NCBI GenBank assembly: GCA_964447145.1
Contig: CAYURW010000058.1
Span: 1-17,250, forward strand
DNA length: 17,250 nt
Source of the DNA: BRH-c25 sp964447145
Lineage (GTDB): Bacteria > Bacillota > Clostridia > Lutisporales > Lutisporaceae
Reading direction: 5' to 3'
Shown here in pieces: positions 6,546-14,497 of the stretch. The notes below the pieces were generated by a model. It was not told the DNA's origin. It searched no databases and was given only the letters and a program-made list of their open reading frames with translations. Positions within the stretch are counted from its first letter, which is position 1, and the number at the start of each line of letters is the position of its first letter. The position numbers and the translations under genes were made by a program.

Positions 6546-7631
6546 CTATTTTACGACAAATCTAAACTTTTGCCAGGGCTCTATCTGATCCAAAAGGAAA
6601 AGCTCCTCTTGGCATATATGTCCAACTACATTTGTCCTCCCGCTGTTCTCCATATCCCTCAATGCTACCTGAAGCTCTCCGGCATACCTCTCGTACAGGG
6701 AGCTTTCAATAAGTATATCTCCTCTTTTTATTGGCTTTGCATTAAAAACATCAAATTTGGATCCTTTATACTTTTCTCTGCTCTGGGTGGACCTTATCAT
6801 GTATTCCGACATATCGCCCCTGCAAAAATGAGGCTCCTCCAGTACTATCTTTTTCTCAAGCTCCGGAATCCCTTCATAAAGCTTGACCCCAAGGCTCAGA
6901 AGATACCTGTCAAGCCCCCCGAGAAGCCTGAGTTCCTCCTCCGAAGCAAAGCAGTTGGCAATGATCACATCATCAACAAGCCCTGTATTAAAGAGATCCT
7001 TAGCTTGCACGTCCAGAGGCAGATCCCTGTGCTCTTCAAGGGTGCACAATCCCTCCTTCACCGGCCAGGGTCCAAAATCCGCTGATCCTGAGGATACAAA
7101 TACCGCCGTCCTAAGGCCGTACTCCTTGAATTGCTCTGAGCATTTCATAAAATGCTTCCTTGATATACCTGTATATCTATGGGGATAAAAATTATGACAG
7201 CCTATAAGATTATCCTTATTAGTCTTATAGCTCAGTATATTGTCTACATATTTGGTTCCATTGCTCATGTTCACCTCTATTTTCAGGCCAAAATCGTTAT
7301 AGCTCATGACACTTTCCTCAATGCCCGTAAAACCGAGGTCAAGGCGTATGCCATACAATCCCAGGTCATAAAAGGGCTTCAAATTGTGAAATGACGCCCC
7401 CATTTCAGAAAATATCTCCGGCGTGACATCTGCTACCATTTTCATTCCCAGAATCCCTGCATATTCAGAAAGCTCCTTCAATTCCTTCAGAGCTTCCGAT
7501 TTGTTGTCCCCGACAGATATAAGGCAGGTAAATATCCTGCCAAATCCATATTTTGCAGCTTCGCTCAAGTATTCCTTGTACCTTTGCAGCTCTGCGTTGC
7601 CGATATAAACAGATACCCCCAACTCACGCAT
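6546..7631 (-). CDS. mupG: MupG-family (DUF871) 6-phospho-N-acetylmuramidase
   Basis: The 361-residue protein belongs to the MupG/DUF871 family, with a TIM barrel (about 1-240) followed by a small beta-rich cyclophilin-like domain (about 245-361). The start MRELGVSVYIGN, the barrel strand GIRLDLGFTG, NFYPHRYTG (148-156 region), FVSSGSADFGPWPVKEGLCTLEEHR and the C-terminal FDVFNAKPIKRGDILIES are hallmarks of this family. Staphylococcal MupG cleaves MurNAc-6-phosphate-GlcNAc after PTS uptake, yielding MurNAc-6-phosphate and GlcNAc. Here the gene lies 14 bases after the IIA gene and before nagA, fitting cytoplasmic hydrolysis of an imported phosphorylated disaccharide. The ATG at 7631 is preceded by GGAGG at 8 bases. 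No MurQ etherase is in the window, so the exact substrate is an inference; a chitobiose- or murein-derived phosphorylated disaccharide are the main options. Confidence 0.88.
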   Translation of the reverse strand: MRELGVSVYIGNAELQRYKEYLSEAAKYGFGRIFTCLISVGDNKSEALKELKELSEYAGILGMKMVADVTPEIFSEMGASFHNLKPFYDLGLYGIRLDLGFTGIEESVMSYNDFGLKIEVNMSNGTKYVDNILSYKTNKDNLIGCHNFYPHRYTGISRKHFMKCSEQFKEYGLRTAVFVSSGSADFGPWPVKEGLCTLEEHRDLPLDVQAKDLFNTGLVDDVIIANCFASEEELRLLGGLDRYLLSLGVKLYEGIPELEKKIVLEEPHFCRGDMSEYMIRSTQSREKYKGSKFDVFNAKPIKRGDILIESSLYERYAGELQVALRDMENSGRTNVVGHICQEELFLLDQIEPWQKFRFVVK

Positions 7632-7645
7632 TTAGCATTCCTCCG

Positions 7646-7954
7646 TTATTTTTTCACCAAGACCTTCCTATACAGATCAATTAATTCTCTTGCCATATCC
7701 CTGACAACTCCTGCATTCATAAGGTGATCCTGCGCATGTACCAGAAGGAGTGATAAGTCAGCCTTATCCCCCCCCGCCTCTGCCTGGATCAGCTTTGTCT
7801 GTTCCTTATGGGCCAGTTCAAGCTTTTGTTCCGCTTCCCCCATACATATTTCGGCACTATCAAAGTCGTTGGCTTTGGCATATTGGATCGCCTCCATGTA
7901 TGAGCTTCTGGCATCCCCGCTTTGTGATATTATTGTGACTATTGTCGTTTCCAT
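7646..7954 (-). CDS. PTS lactose/cellobiose-family IIA component
   Basis: This small helical protein (102 residues) receives phosphate from HPr and gives it to IIB. The phosphorylated histidine is H73 in LLLVHAQDHLMNA, with D76 (trimer metal site) and H77 conserved as in LacF and ChbA. The frame stays open upstream to 8023, but the ATG at 7954 is chosen: AAGGAGA lies 7-8 bases upstream, the length matches the family (about 100-110), and the extra 23 residues look non-native. It is separated from IIB and IIC by the broken GH4 gene, an unusual order for a sugar-specific PTS set. A 108-base gap (7955-8062) lies between it and the GH4 remnant and holds no recognisable feature beyond the ribosome site. 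Confidence 0.93.
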   Translation of the reverse strand: METTIVTIISQSGDARSSYMEAIQYAKANDFDSAEICMGEAEQKLELAHKEQTKLIQAEAGGDKADLSLLLVHAQDHLMNAGVVRDMARELIDLYRKVLVKK

Positions 7955-8062
7955 GGTGTATCTCTCCTTAATACAAATTCTGAACCCAATCAGCTTTTTA
8001 CCAATACATTTTAGGATAGACATAGCTAATATATAAAATGCTGCAAATATTCTTTGTTTTTC

Positions 8063-8546
8063 TTAATATATCGTCAAGGATTTTTTTGCCGACTGTATAA
8101 GGCCGTTTATCCTGTCATCCAGCCTGCCTATTGCCAAAGGGCGTGCACCAAAGCTCCCCATAATATAATTTACCTCAATAACAGCGTCTTCGGGAAGGCT
8201 GCTTATTGCCCCATTATTCCTAACATTTACAGTATGCACCTCTTTGGTATCATTATAAATCCTAAATAGTTCCTTTTCAACCTTCATTACCTGTACCGCT
8301 CTGGTGCCCTTGCCCTCCCTTACATTCTTGAGCTCTTCCTCCAGAATCTCTTCGGGCATGTAGTAATACCTGTGATAAGGGCATCAGCCATGCATTCGGA
8401 GCATACTCTTCAATGTCCTTGCATATATCGAGAATTACAGGAATTGTCCTGAGAGCTTTTGCAAACATCCGCCGGGCAAGGGCTGCAACTGTCTCAAGTT
8501 TTCTTTGCCTGCCTCCCCCGATCACCGCTGCTTTCAGTTTTCCCAT
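8063..8546 (-). pseudogene. Broken GH4 6-phospho-beta-glucosidase (CelF/LicH type)
   Basis: Pieces of a family 4 glycosidase (normally about 440 residues) survive in order within 484 bases. The NAD-binding start KLKAAVIGGG is read from the ATG at 8546. It is followed by MFAKALRTIPVILDI with CKDIEEYAPNAWL, then in another frame PYHRYYYMPEEILEEEL to VEKELF, then RIYNDTKEVHTVNVRNNGAI and the native C-terminus to the stop at 8063. Compared with intact GH4 enzymes at least three internal segments are missing: most of the N-terminal Rossmann region, the stretch holding the catalytic/metal Cys-His region after NAWL, and about 30 residues before IYND. One frameshift lies near 8360-8385. The protein cannot be active. 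Intact GH4 enzymes of this group hydrolyse phosphorylated beta-disaccharides brought in by exactly this PTS type, so this is a lost original hydrolase of the operon. Confidence 0.85.
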
Positions 8547-8574
8547 ATTAGCCCCCATAATTTGCTTATTAGTA

Positions 8575-8609
8575 TAACTGCCGCTGCCTTTACCGGACAG
8601 CGGCAGTTA
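8575..8609. promoter_or_regulatory. Perfect 12-bp hairpin between IIC and the GH4 remnant
   Basis: TAACTGCCGCTG (8575-8586) and CAGCGGCAGTTA (8598-8609) form a perfect 12-bp stem with an 11-base loop, 20 bases after the IIC stop codon. There is no T tract on the minus strand after it (TATACTAATAAG follows), so it is not a standard intrinsic terminator. It could protect the upstream IIB-IIC message from 3' decay or act as a partial terminator that lowers downstream expression (inference). Confidence 0.65.
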
Positions 8610-8629
8610 CCGTAGCCAAAACCCTGAAC

Positions 8630-10000
8630 CTATATTGCCTTTGTTTCCCCTACCCCGGTTAAAGCATTATTGCCGGCCTTATCCTCAAGCCTTTCTGCCA
8701 TCAATACAAAGGGCATATATACCAGGAAGCCTATTACCAGGTTGACCGCTGCCAGCAGCGCACCCATTATGCTTCCTCCTGTTGCAAGAAAGCCTCCGAT
8801 AATTGGCGGAGCCACCCAGGGTATAGCTGCTATTGTATGGGGAACCAGGCCAATTGCCGTTGCCAGGTATGATACTATAGTCAAAACCACAGGTACAAAT
8901 ATGAAAGGAATTGCAAACACAGGATTCAATACCAGAGGCATTCCGAATATCATGGACTCGTTTATGTTAAACAGCCCCGGACCTACAGAAAGATTTGCCA
9001 GGCTTCTGTAATGCTTCCTTTTGCTTGCCGTGAAAATGGCTGCGATCAGGCAAATTGTCGTACCGGATCCGCCCATATATACAAAGGCATCAAAGAAGGA
9101 TTTGGTCACAATAAAGGTCGGCTTCAGCCCTGCGGCAATTGCCTCGGCATTTGCCATTACAGCCGGAACATATACTGACTGCATGACAGGCTCTATTATG
9201 TTGGATCCATGGAGTCCGAAGAACCAGAGCAGGTGATTCATAAATGCGATAAGAATAGCTGCTCCCATTGTATTTCCAACTCTGGCAATCGGCTCCTGTA
9301 TAGTTCTGGTTATAACAGTAAAGAGGTCGGTATTTGTAAAGCTGATAAAGAGTGCAAGCAGTGCGCCTACGGATATTGTAATAAGCGTCGGGAATAAGGC
9401 TGCAAATGACCTCGATACCGCCGGAGGAACATTGTCAGGCATTTTAATAATAAGCTTATCTGTTTTGGATAATTTAACAAATATCTCTGTTGACACAATT
9501 GCGATTAACAATGCACCAAAAAGGGCTGTTGCGTTTGTGTAACCCCAGTTTATGTTGCCCCATGCCCCTATCTGCTGTCCGACCAATTCTGCAGGAACTG
9601 CAATATCACCAACAGTTTCGCCGATTGTTACGTTGATAGCCTGAGGTATAAACATGAAGTAGTTGGCAAGGGATAGAACCCCTGCTGAAAGCGGATTTAC
9701 ATCATAGGATTTGGCAAGGTTGTATGCTACTGTAAAAGCGATAAATACGGACATTATTGCGAAGGTGCCCCACCATATGGTGCCGCCGAAGCCCGTCCAG
9801 CTGCCGCCAAAAATACTGCTCATAAGCTTTTGGTATCCGGGAATGTTCATGTTGTTGATCAGTACTGCCATAGAGCCTGCTATTATAAGCGGCATAATCG
9901 CGACAAAACCGTCACGTATGGCTACCAGATGCCTTTGAGCCCCAACTTTGGCAGCAATGGGAACAAAATTTTTCTCAAGAAAACTGACAATACCTTTCAT
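8630..10000 (-). CDS. PTS lactose/cellobiose-family IIC permease
   Basis: This 456-residue integral membrane protein forms the sugar channel that receives the sugar phosphorylated through IIB. Family signatures are RHLVAIRDGFVAIMPLIIAGS near residue 24 (only its centre is diagnostic), LLWFFGLHGSNI about 258-270 (the GLHG loop) and FNINESMIFGMPLVLNP about 347-363, which carries the conserved glutamate that contacts sugar in ChbC-type structures. About ten hydrophobic membrane segments are visible. The ATG at 10000 has AAGGGGG about seven bases upstream. It lies 57 bases after IIB. Family members carry cellobiose, chitobiose, lactose or related beta-disaccharides; specificity cannot be read from the sequence alone. 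The MupG, NagA and kinase neighbours suggest an amino-sugar disaccharide. Confidence 0.95.
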   Translation of the reverse strand: MKGIVSFLEKNFVPIAAKVGAQRHLVAIRDGFVAIMPLIIAGSMAVLINNMNIPGYQKLMSSIFGGSWTGFGGTIWWGTFAIMSVFIAFTVAYNLAKSYDVNPLSAGVLSLANYFMFIPQAINVTIGETVGDIAVPAELVGQQIGAWGNINWGYTNATALFGALLIAIVSTEIFVKLSKTDKLIIKMPDNVPPAVSRSFAALFPTLITISVGALLALFISFTNTDLFTVITRTIQEPIARVGNTMGAAILIAFMNHLLWFFGLHGSNIIEPVMQSVYVPAVMANAEAIAAGLKPTFIVTKSFFDAFVYMGGSGTTICLIAAIFTASKRKHYRSLANLSVGPGLFNINESMIFGMPLVLNPVFAIPFIFVPVVLTIVSYLATAIGLVPHTIAAIPWVAPPIIGGFLATGGSIMGALLAAVNLVIGFLVYMPFVLMAERLEDKAGNNALTGVGETKAI

Positions 10001-10057
10001 TGATAAACCCCCTTAATTAACTAATTGTTACTTGTCTACAGTTGCAAGGCCCGAGTA

Positions 10058-10363
10058 TCATTCCTTCATGAGTTCAAGGGCCTGCTTCAGGACTGCCTCA
10101 CCATTCATTGTGCCGTAATTCATGGAATCAATTACTGCTACCGGTATACCCTTAGGCTTCATCACCTCCTGCATTTTTCCCAAAAGATATCTGACCTGCG
10201 GCCCCAAAAGGACCACATCTATATCTGTGTAATTTTTCGAATCGGCTTCAGATACTGCAAAAACCTCCGCCTGAGTGCCCAGCCTTATTGCTGCCGTATT
10301 CATTTTGGTCACTAAAAGGCTGGTAGACATGCCTGCACAGCACACCAGCATTATTTTTTTCAT
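10058..10363 (-). CDS. PTS lactose/cellobiose-family IIB component
   Basis: This 101-residue cytoplasmic protein has the phosphotransfer cysteine in MLVCCAGMSTSLLVTKM. C8 aligns with the active cysteine of ChbB (CSAGMSTS), and C9 is an extra cysteine at the serine position. The C-terminal half contains VVLLGPQVRYLLGKMQEV, typical of this family. It accepts phosphate from IIA and passes it to the sugar in IIC. The ATG at 10363 follows the kinase stop by 19 bases, with GGAGA upstream. Gene order (IIB, IIC, broken GH4, IIA) differs slightly from the chb operon (IIB, IIC, IIA). Confidence 0.95.
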   Translation of the reverse strand: MKKIMLVCCAGMSTSLLVTKMNTAAIRLGTQAEVFAVSEADSKNYTDIDVVLLGPQVRYLLGKMQEVMKPKGIPVAVIDSMNYGTMNGEAVLKQALELMKE

Positions 10364-10382
10364 AATTCTCTTCTCCTTTATA

Positions 10383-11318
10383 TTAGTCAGAGCTCCCGGC
10401 CGATCCTATAGTGTCCGGATCCCATGCTATTGTAAGGGCTCCATAGACTGCATCCTTATAGGGCAGGTGGATCATTGCTCCGGGCAGCTGTTCATTAACC
10501 GACTTCTCAAGAAGGCCTCTGAATAGTTCTGATTTAAGAAGAAGGCTCCCTCCGAGCCCAAGGGAAAATTCCTTTAACTTCATCCTATTGGATAATGCCA
10601 TGACCATTCTGCATAAATCATGTATTGCCCTGTCTATTACCTCATCAGCCCCGTTATCACTCCCATACAGTTCCAGGGCACAAGTGGCCAATTTGGCTAT
10701 ATGCTGCTTATATGTAGCGGTATTATAAACGAAAGGAATTAGTTCTTCCTGATAAGAAATATTCAGTCTTTCCTTTACGCAATCCCACAGCAGCGTTTTC
10801 TGCCCCCTGCCGTCATAGTCCTCCATGACTTTCTTCAGGCATCCTATTGCAATTGCATAACCTGAACCTGCATCGTCAATCAGGTGCCCCCAGCCTCCTA
10901 CCTTGACGGGTCCGCCGTTTATATCCGCCCCATATCCCACAGACCCTGTACCGCTTATTAATATGGCCCCCTTGTGGCAGCCATTGGCCCCCACCAAAGC
11001 AACCACAGAATCGTTGCATACATGGAGCCTGCCTTTGTAGCCCAGAGAATCAAAATTATGCCTTATCTGTCTTTCATCCTCGCTGCAGTCTACCCCCGCT
11101 CCTCCAAAGCAAACCCCTTCTACTTCTCCCATTTCAACGTTATATTCTTTTTTGAAAAAATCGAAAATTTTTCTTATTTCTTCGCCGGTAGACTCTGCGC
11201 CAACACTGTGATAGTTTGTAGCACCTGCCAATGCCGTGCCTATGATTTCTCTTCCGCTTCCCCCCAGCATGGCAGCTGTCTTTGTGCCCCCGCCTTCGAT
11301 CCCTATATAGTAACTCAT
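10383..11318 (-). CDS. BadF/BcrAD-type amino-sugar kinase (GlcNAc or MurNAc kinase)
   Basis: This 311-residue kinase belongs to the ASKHA fold. The phosphate-1 loop is GIEGGGTKTA (6-15). The likely catalytic aspartate D103 is in VCNDSVVALVGA. The phosphate-2 loop GAILISGTGSVGYG spans 117-130, GGWGHLIDDAGSGYAI spans 141-156, and the adenosine region is LGLGGSLLL near 273-281. This pattern matches GlcNAc kinases and the clostridial MurK enzymes that phosphorylate both GlcNAc and MurNAc. In this operon it would phosphorylate the sugar released unphosphorylated by MupG-type cleavage, giving GlcNAc-6-phosphate for NagA. The ATG at 11318 has an AGGAGG-type site upstream. It is the second gene of the operon, 27 bases after the HPr gene. 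Choice between GlcNAc and MurNAc cannot be settled here. Confidence 0.88.
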   Translation of the reverse strand: MSYYIGIEGGGTKTAAMLGGSGREIIGTALAGATNYHSVGAESTGEEIRKIFDFFKKEYNVEMGEVEGVCFGGAGVDCSEDERQIRHNFDSLGYKGRLHVCNDSVVALVGANGCHKGAILISGTGSVGYGADINGGPVKVGGWGHLIDDAGSGYAIAIGCLKKVMEDYDGRGQKTLLWDCVKERLNISYQEELIPFVYNTATYKQHIAKLATCALELYGSDNGADEVIDRAIHDLCRMVMALSNRMKLKEFSLGLGGSLLLKSELFRGLLEKSVNEQLPGAMIHLPYKDAVYGALTIAWDPDTIGSAGSSD

Positions 11319-11345
11319 GCCTACCTCCTTTCCTCTAGGACTTTT

Positions 11346-11612
11346 TTATTCTGCCGCAAGCTTTCTATTGAACAGTTCATCCAATGCGCTGATTGCGGCT
11401 TCCTCATCCGTACCCTCCGCAGATACAGATATCTGATCGCCGTTTTTTACGGCAATACTTAGTATCCCTAATATGCTTTTGCCGCTGACTGCCTTTTCAT
11501 CCTTTTCAATCTTTATATCCGATTCAAACTGTTGTGCCAAGCTTACAAGCATACTGGCAGTACGTGCATGCAACCCCATTCTGCTTTTCACTGTAACAGA
11601 TAGTCTTTTCAT
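11346..11612 (-). CDS. ptsH: PTS phosphocarrier protein HPr
   Basis: The 88-residue protein is a canonical HPr. H15 in MGLHARTAS is the site phosphorylated by enzyme I, and S46 in VSGKSILGI is the regulatory site of HPr kinase/phosphatase. Keeping S46 and the residues around it means it could feed into catabolite control as well as sugar transport, unlike the degenerate Crh (Q15) or NPr-type paralogues. It is the first gene after the sigma-54 promoter. The ATG at 11612 has AAAGGAGG six bases upstream in a leader of about 18 bases. With enzyme I at the other end of the same operon, it gives this PTS its own general components. Whether the genome has another ptsH/ptsI pair cannot be seen here. 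Confidence 0.96.
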   Translation of the reverse strand: MKRLSVTVKSRMGLHARTASMLVSLAQQFESDIKIEKDEKAVSGKSILGILSIAVKNGDQISVSAEGTDEEAAISALDELFNRKLAAE

Positions 11613-11640
11613 ATTTTACCTCCTTTACACTAATGTATTA

Positions 11641-11656
11641 TGCAAAATCGATACCA
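11641..11656 (-). promoter_or_regulatory. Sigma-54 (-24/-12) promoter of the PTS operon
   Basis: The minus strand reads TGGTATCGATTTTGCA, which keeps the invariant GG and GC of the consensus TGGCACGNNNNTTGC at exactly the right spacing. C4 and C6 of the consensus are T here and the seventh base matches. Predicted transcription starts near 11630, giving a leader of about 18 bases to the HPr start. A LevR-type activator gene directly upstream strongly supports sigma-54 use. Confidence 0.8.
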
Positions 11657-11739
11657 ACATGAAAAAAGTCAGAAAATTTACAAATATCTGTATAAAGAAG
11701 CAACCCCAATACTTCCACTGTTTATGGCAATAGTGCAAA

Positions 11740-11780
11740 AATGTAAATAGTGTGCAATAATATCGCACACTATTTACATT
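11740..11780. promoter_or_regulatory. Perfect 16-bp-arm palindrome, likely activator binding site
   Basis: AATGTAAATAGTGTGC (11740-11755) and GCACACTATTTACATT (11765-11780) are exact inverted copies around AATAATATC. The centre is about 130 bases upstream of the predicted operon start, a usual distance for a sigma-54 activator site. A related half-site ATAGTGCAA lies next to it (about 11730-11738). The palindrome also lies 14 bases after the regulator's stop and is followed on the minus strand by TTTTT, so it may double as that gene's terminator. Confidence 0.7.
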
Positions 11781-11793
11781 CATTACACAGTAA

Positions 11794-14481
11794 TTAATTT
11801 GAAATGATCATCCTGCACAAATATGCCAGTTCATTTTCGCTGATTTTTATTCCATATTTGTTTTCAAGAGGAGATACCGCTTTTTTGACATTCTCTATCT
11901 CATCTCCATACTGATTAAAAAAGTCGTCGATTCCTTCAAATTCGGTGAAGTGCTCTCCGGACTTTATTTTATCCATCATAAAGCATGTATGGAGCACAAT
12001 TCCCGATCTTGCCTCACTATCAATCTGTCTGTCCGTTTCTGCCTCTATTGAGGCTATTGCGTTACGCACATCATCAACAATATTTTCATCATTAATGGTA
12101 TTAAGGTGCTCCTTAAGGGATTTCTTGATCCTTGTATATGTCTCCTCCTCCTGAATTATTGATGCGATCCTTTCGGCTCCGCTGCCTCCTAGCATTTCAA
12201 CAGCGGATATAAAAGGTACCCCGGGTATGCTTACATCTATTGTTCCGGTAATTGCAAGAAGCCTGTGCTTTGTCCGGTAATATCCCACTGAGCTTAAAAA
12301 CTCCTGCCTGTCCAAAATATTCAGGCAGATCACTTCTATATTATCAACGTTTCCCAGCTTGTCTTCTATAATTCTTTTCAGCCTTTCGGCCACACCTTCC
12401 CCCGTAAAGCAGGCCGAAATAATAATTCCCTTTTGTGCTTCTCTGTCCCGCCTTGACACATACTTTCTGTGTTTCCCGATCTCCGTACAGAAATGGTATA
12501 TCTCAGGAAGCTCCCGGCCCATGGAAGCCTTTATACAGGCTTCTACTGCCACGGGAGTACTGGCCATATCTATGGTTTTTACCAATATGCCGGTTTCTTC
12601 CTGTATCATGTCCCCGAAATTGACCAGGGATCCCATGTCTACCAGAAACAATACCCCTTTTCCGTTTTCTGCCTTAAGAGCCTGCTCTCTGACAAGCTTA
12701 TACATTGCATCTGTCTTAAGAGATAAAGGCATATCAAGGCCTATTGCGTGTTCGATCCCTGCAAGACTGTTTGCCGTCTGCGCCATACTGCTGGCAGTAG
12801 AGTTGCCGTGCATTATTATAAGAATGCCTACCCGCCCTTCCTGTTCTTTGCCGTACTTGTTGGGGTTTGATGCCAATATCATTGCCATGTATCCTATTTC
12901 ATCCAGGGGTGTTTCTACCTTGAACCTGTTATCTATTATTTTGGCTGTTTCCATTGCAGTAAGAAACTCATCCGGATAATTGATCCTCACCTGATTCAGC
13001 TTGGGATGATATATCCTGCCTCCGCCCTTTATCCTCTGTATACAGTTTTGCAGATGGAGGGCCAGGGCAATGTAAAGGTTTTCATCATATTCCTTATTCA
13101 ACCTCTCCCCGGCAAATTTTACTATATTTTTTGAAACCTCTATAATATCAGGTTCTATTGCCTTTGCTATCTCGATCCTGCTTTTACCCTCGGGAAAGGC
13201 CCCCATGCAGTTTTGGAAATGCCTTTCTATTTCCATACTTAACATCTGATTTACTTCATTGTTGTCCATACCCGCACCTGCCAGGGATTCGAGTTTTTTT
13301 TCTATTATTTCATAAAAATCTTCGCTGCTGTCTTCGGCCTCAGAGACAATATCATAGTCTCCCTTGTAGTGAAATCCCAATAGATCACCTTTGCCCTTAA
13401 GTATGTCATTTACCTCTTTCCTGTGATCCTGCAGCCTAAAAAGTCCTCTCTTGACATTTTGAGGAAGGTCCTGCTGTCTTATTACTATATCCTTCTCTGC
13501 CTGGGATTTATAATTGAGAAATGCCTTTGCACAGGACAGCTGTATGTCGCTGCGCATCTGGCCTATGTTTCCGGGACAGTCATAAAGTAAAAATGATATC
13601 AGGGAATCCCTGTTAATGTAAATACTCTGAGCAATACGTCCGGATTCCTCCTTTATAAACATTTCGATAAGCTTGTATCTTTCCTGAAGGTCCCTGTCTT
13701 TTAGGGGAGGCAGGGTTATTGTCATGGGTATCCTCCTGGAGAACGTCTTCAACAGATGTGAATGGGGGTCCTTAGTCGTTGCAGCGATGATCTGCACCGA
13801 TGAGCCAATAAGCCTCTCCGTCTCCCCTAACGGTCTGAAGGTACCCTTGTCTATAAAGGTGAACAGTATCTCCTGCCCTTGGGGAGGCAGTCTATGGATC
13901 TCATCCAAAAATAGTATTCCGTTGTGAGCCAGCTTGAGCAGCCCTTCCCTGTCTCTATCGGCCCCGGTATATGCACCTTTTTTGACACCAAAAATTTGTG
14001 CCATAATAAGCTGAGGGTTATCTGCATAGTCTGCACAGTTAAATCGTACAAAGGGGGCCCCCTTTTGCAGCATGCCTGATTCAACGGCAAAATTGTACAT
14101 TAGCTCCGCAAACATTGACTTTCCTGTGCCTGTCTCTCCGAGTAGCAGGGTATGGAGCCCTCTGGGAGGGTATAGTATTGCAGCCTTGGCCTGCTGTATT
14201 GAGGTGCTCAGGCTGCCGTTAGCCCCTATAATCCCATCCAGGGAATCATCCGGTATCGGAAGACATCCGGCCGTAACGCTGTCCCCCCATGATGCCCTGA
14301 ACAAAACCGGCCTGCCCTCAAGCTTCTCTATCCTCTTTTCGATCCAAAGCCGGTTAAGATACCTGCTGGCATTTGAACGGTCAATATCCAGGGCCTTCCC
14401 GATCTGGGCGGCAGTTGCACCCGGAGCGCCTTCTTTTTCAATTGAAAGCAAGGTGTTATAGACCCTCTCAATAATATCCAT
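11794..14481 (-). CDS. LevR-type sigma-54 activator with PRD, EIIA and EIIB-like domains
   Basis: This 895-residue regulator should activate the sigma-54 promoter of the adjacent PTS operon. Domains in order: an N-terminal winged helix-turn-helix (about 1-65, AAQIGKALDIDRSNASRYL); an AAA+ sigma-54 interaction domain (about 85-345) with Walker A GETGTGKS 115-122, the sigma-contact loop as GAYTGA 169-174 instead of GAFTGA, and Walker B ILFLDE 189-194; PRD1 (about 410-540) with H476 in ALALHLQNC; an EIIA-Man-like domain (about 550-665) with H558 in IIMHGNSTA; an EIIB-Gat-like segment with C691 in ISACFTGEG; and a C-terminal PRD2 with H831 in VLHTCFMMDKI. In LevR/MtlR-like proteins phosphorylation by HPr and by IIB sets activity through these sites. 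Length and order match LevR. It is transcribed from its own promoter on the same strand as the operon, 181 bases upstream of HPr. Confidence 0.94.
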   Translation of the reverse strand: MDIIERVYNTLLSIEKEGAPGATAAQIGKALDIDRSNASRYLNRLWIEKRIEKLEGRPVLFRASWGDSVTAGCLPIPDDSLDGIIGANGSLSTSIQQAKAAILYPPRGLHTLLLGETGTGKSMFAELMYNFAVESGMLQKGAPFVRFNCADYADNPQLIMAQIFGVKKGAYTGADRDREGLLKLAHNGILFLDEIHRLPPQGQEILFTFIDKGTFRPLGETERLIGSSVQIIAATTKDPHSHLLKTFSRRIPMTITLPPLKDRDLQERYKLIEMFIKEESGRIAQSIYINRDSLISFLLYDCPGNIGQMRSDIQLSCAKAFLNYKSQAEKDIVIRQQDLPQNVKRGLFRLQDHRKEVNDILKGKGDLLGFHYKGDYDIVSEAEDSSEDFYEIIEKKLESLAGAGMDNNEVNQMLSMEIERHFQNCMGAFPEGKSRIEIAKAIEPDIIEVSKNIVKFAGERLNKEYDENLYIALALHLQNCIQRIKGGGRIYHPKLNQVRINYPDEFLTAMETAKIIDNRFKVETPLDEIGYMAMILASNPNKYGKEQEGRVGILIIMHGNSTASSMAQTANSLAGIEHAIGLDMPLSLKTDAMYKLVREQALKAENGKGVLFLVDMGSLVNFGDMIQEETGILVKTIDMASTPVAVEACIKASMGRELPEIYHFCTEIGKHRKYVSRRDREAQKGIIISACFTGEGVAERLKRIIEDKLGNVDNIEVICLNILDRQEFLSSVGYYRTKHRLLAITGTIDVSIPGVPFISAVEMLGGSGAERIASIIQEEETYTRIKKSLKEHLNTINDENIVDDVRNAIASIEAETDRQIDSEARSGIVLHTCFMMDKIKSGEHFTEFEGIDDFFNQYGDEIENVKKAVSPLENKYGIKISENELAYLCRMIISN

Positions 14482-14497
14482 TTCTTACTCCCTACCT

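Noticed and set aside
7955..8023. Longer N-terminus for the IIA protein starting at 8023
   Set aside because: The AAGGAGA site fits the ATG at 7954, and the family length fits 102 residues.
11641..11656. CcpA cre site overlapping the promoter
   Set aside because: TGCAAAATCGATACCA has six bases between TG and CG rather than the four or five of cre; the sigma-54 reading fits fully.
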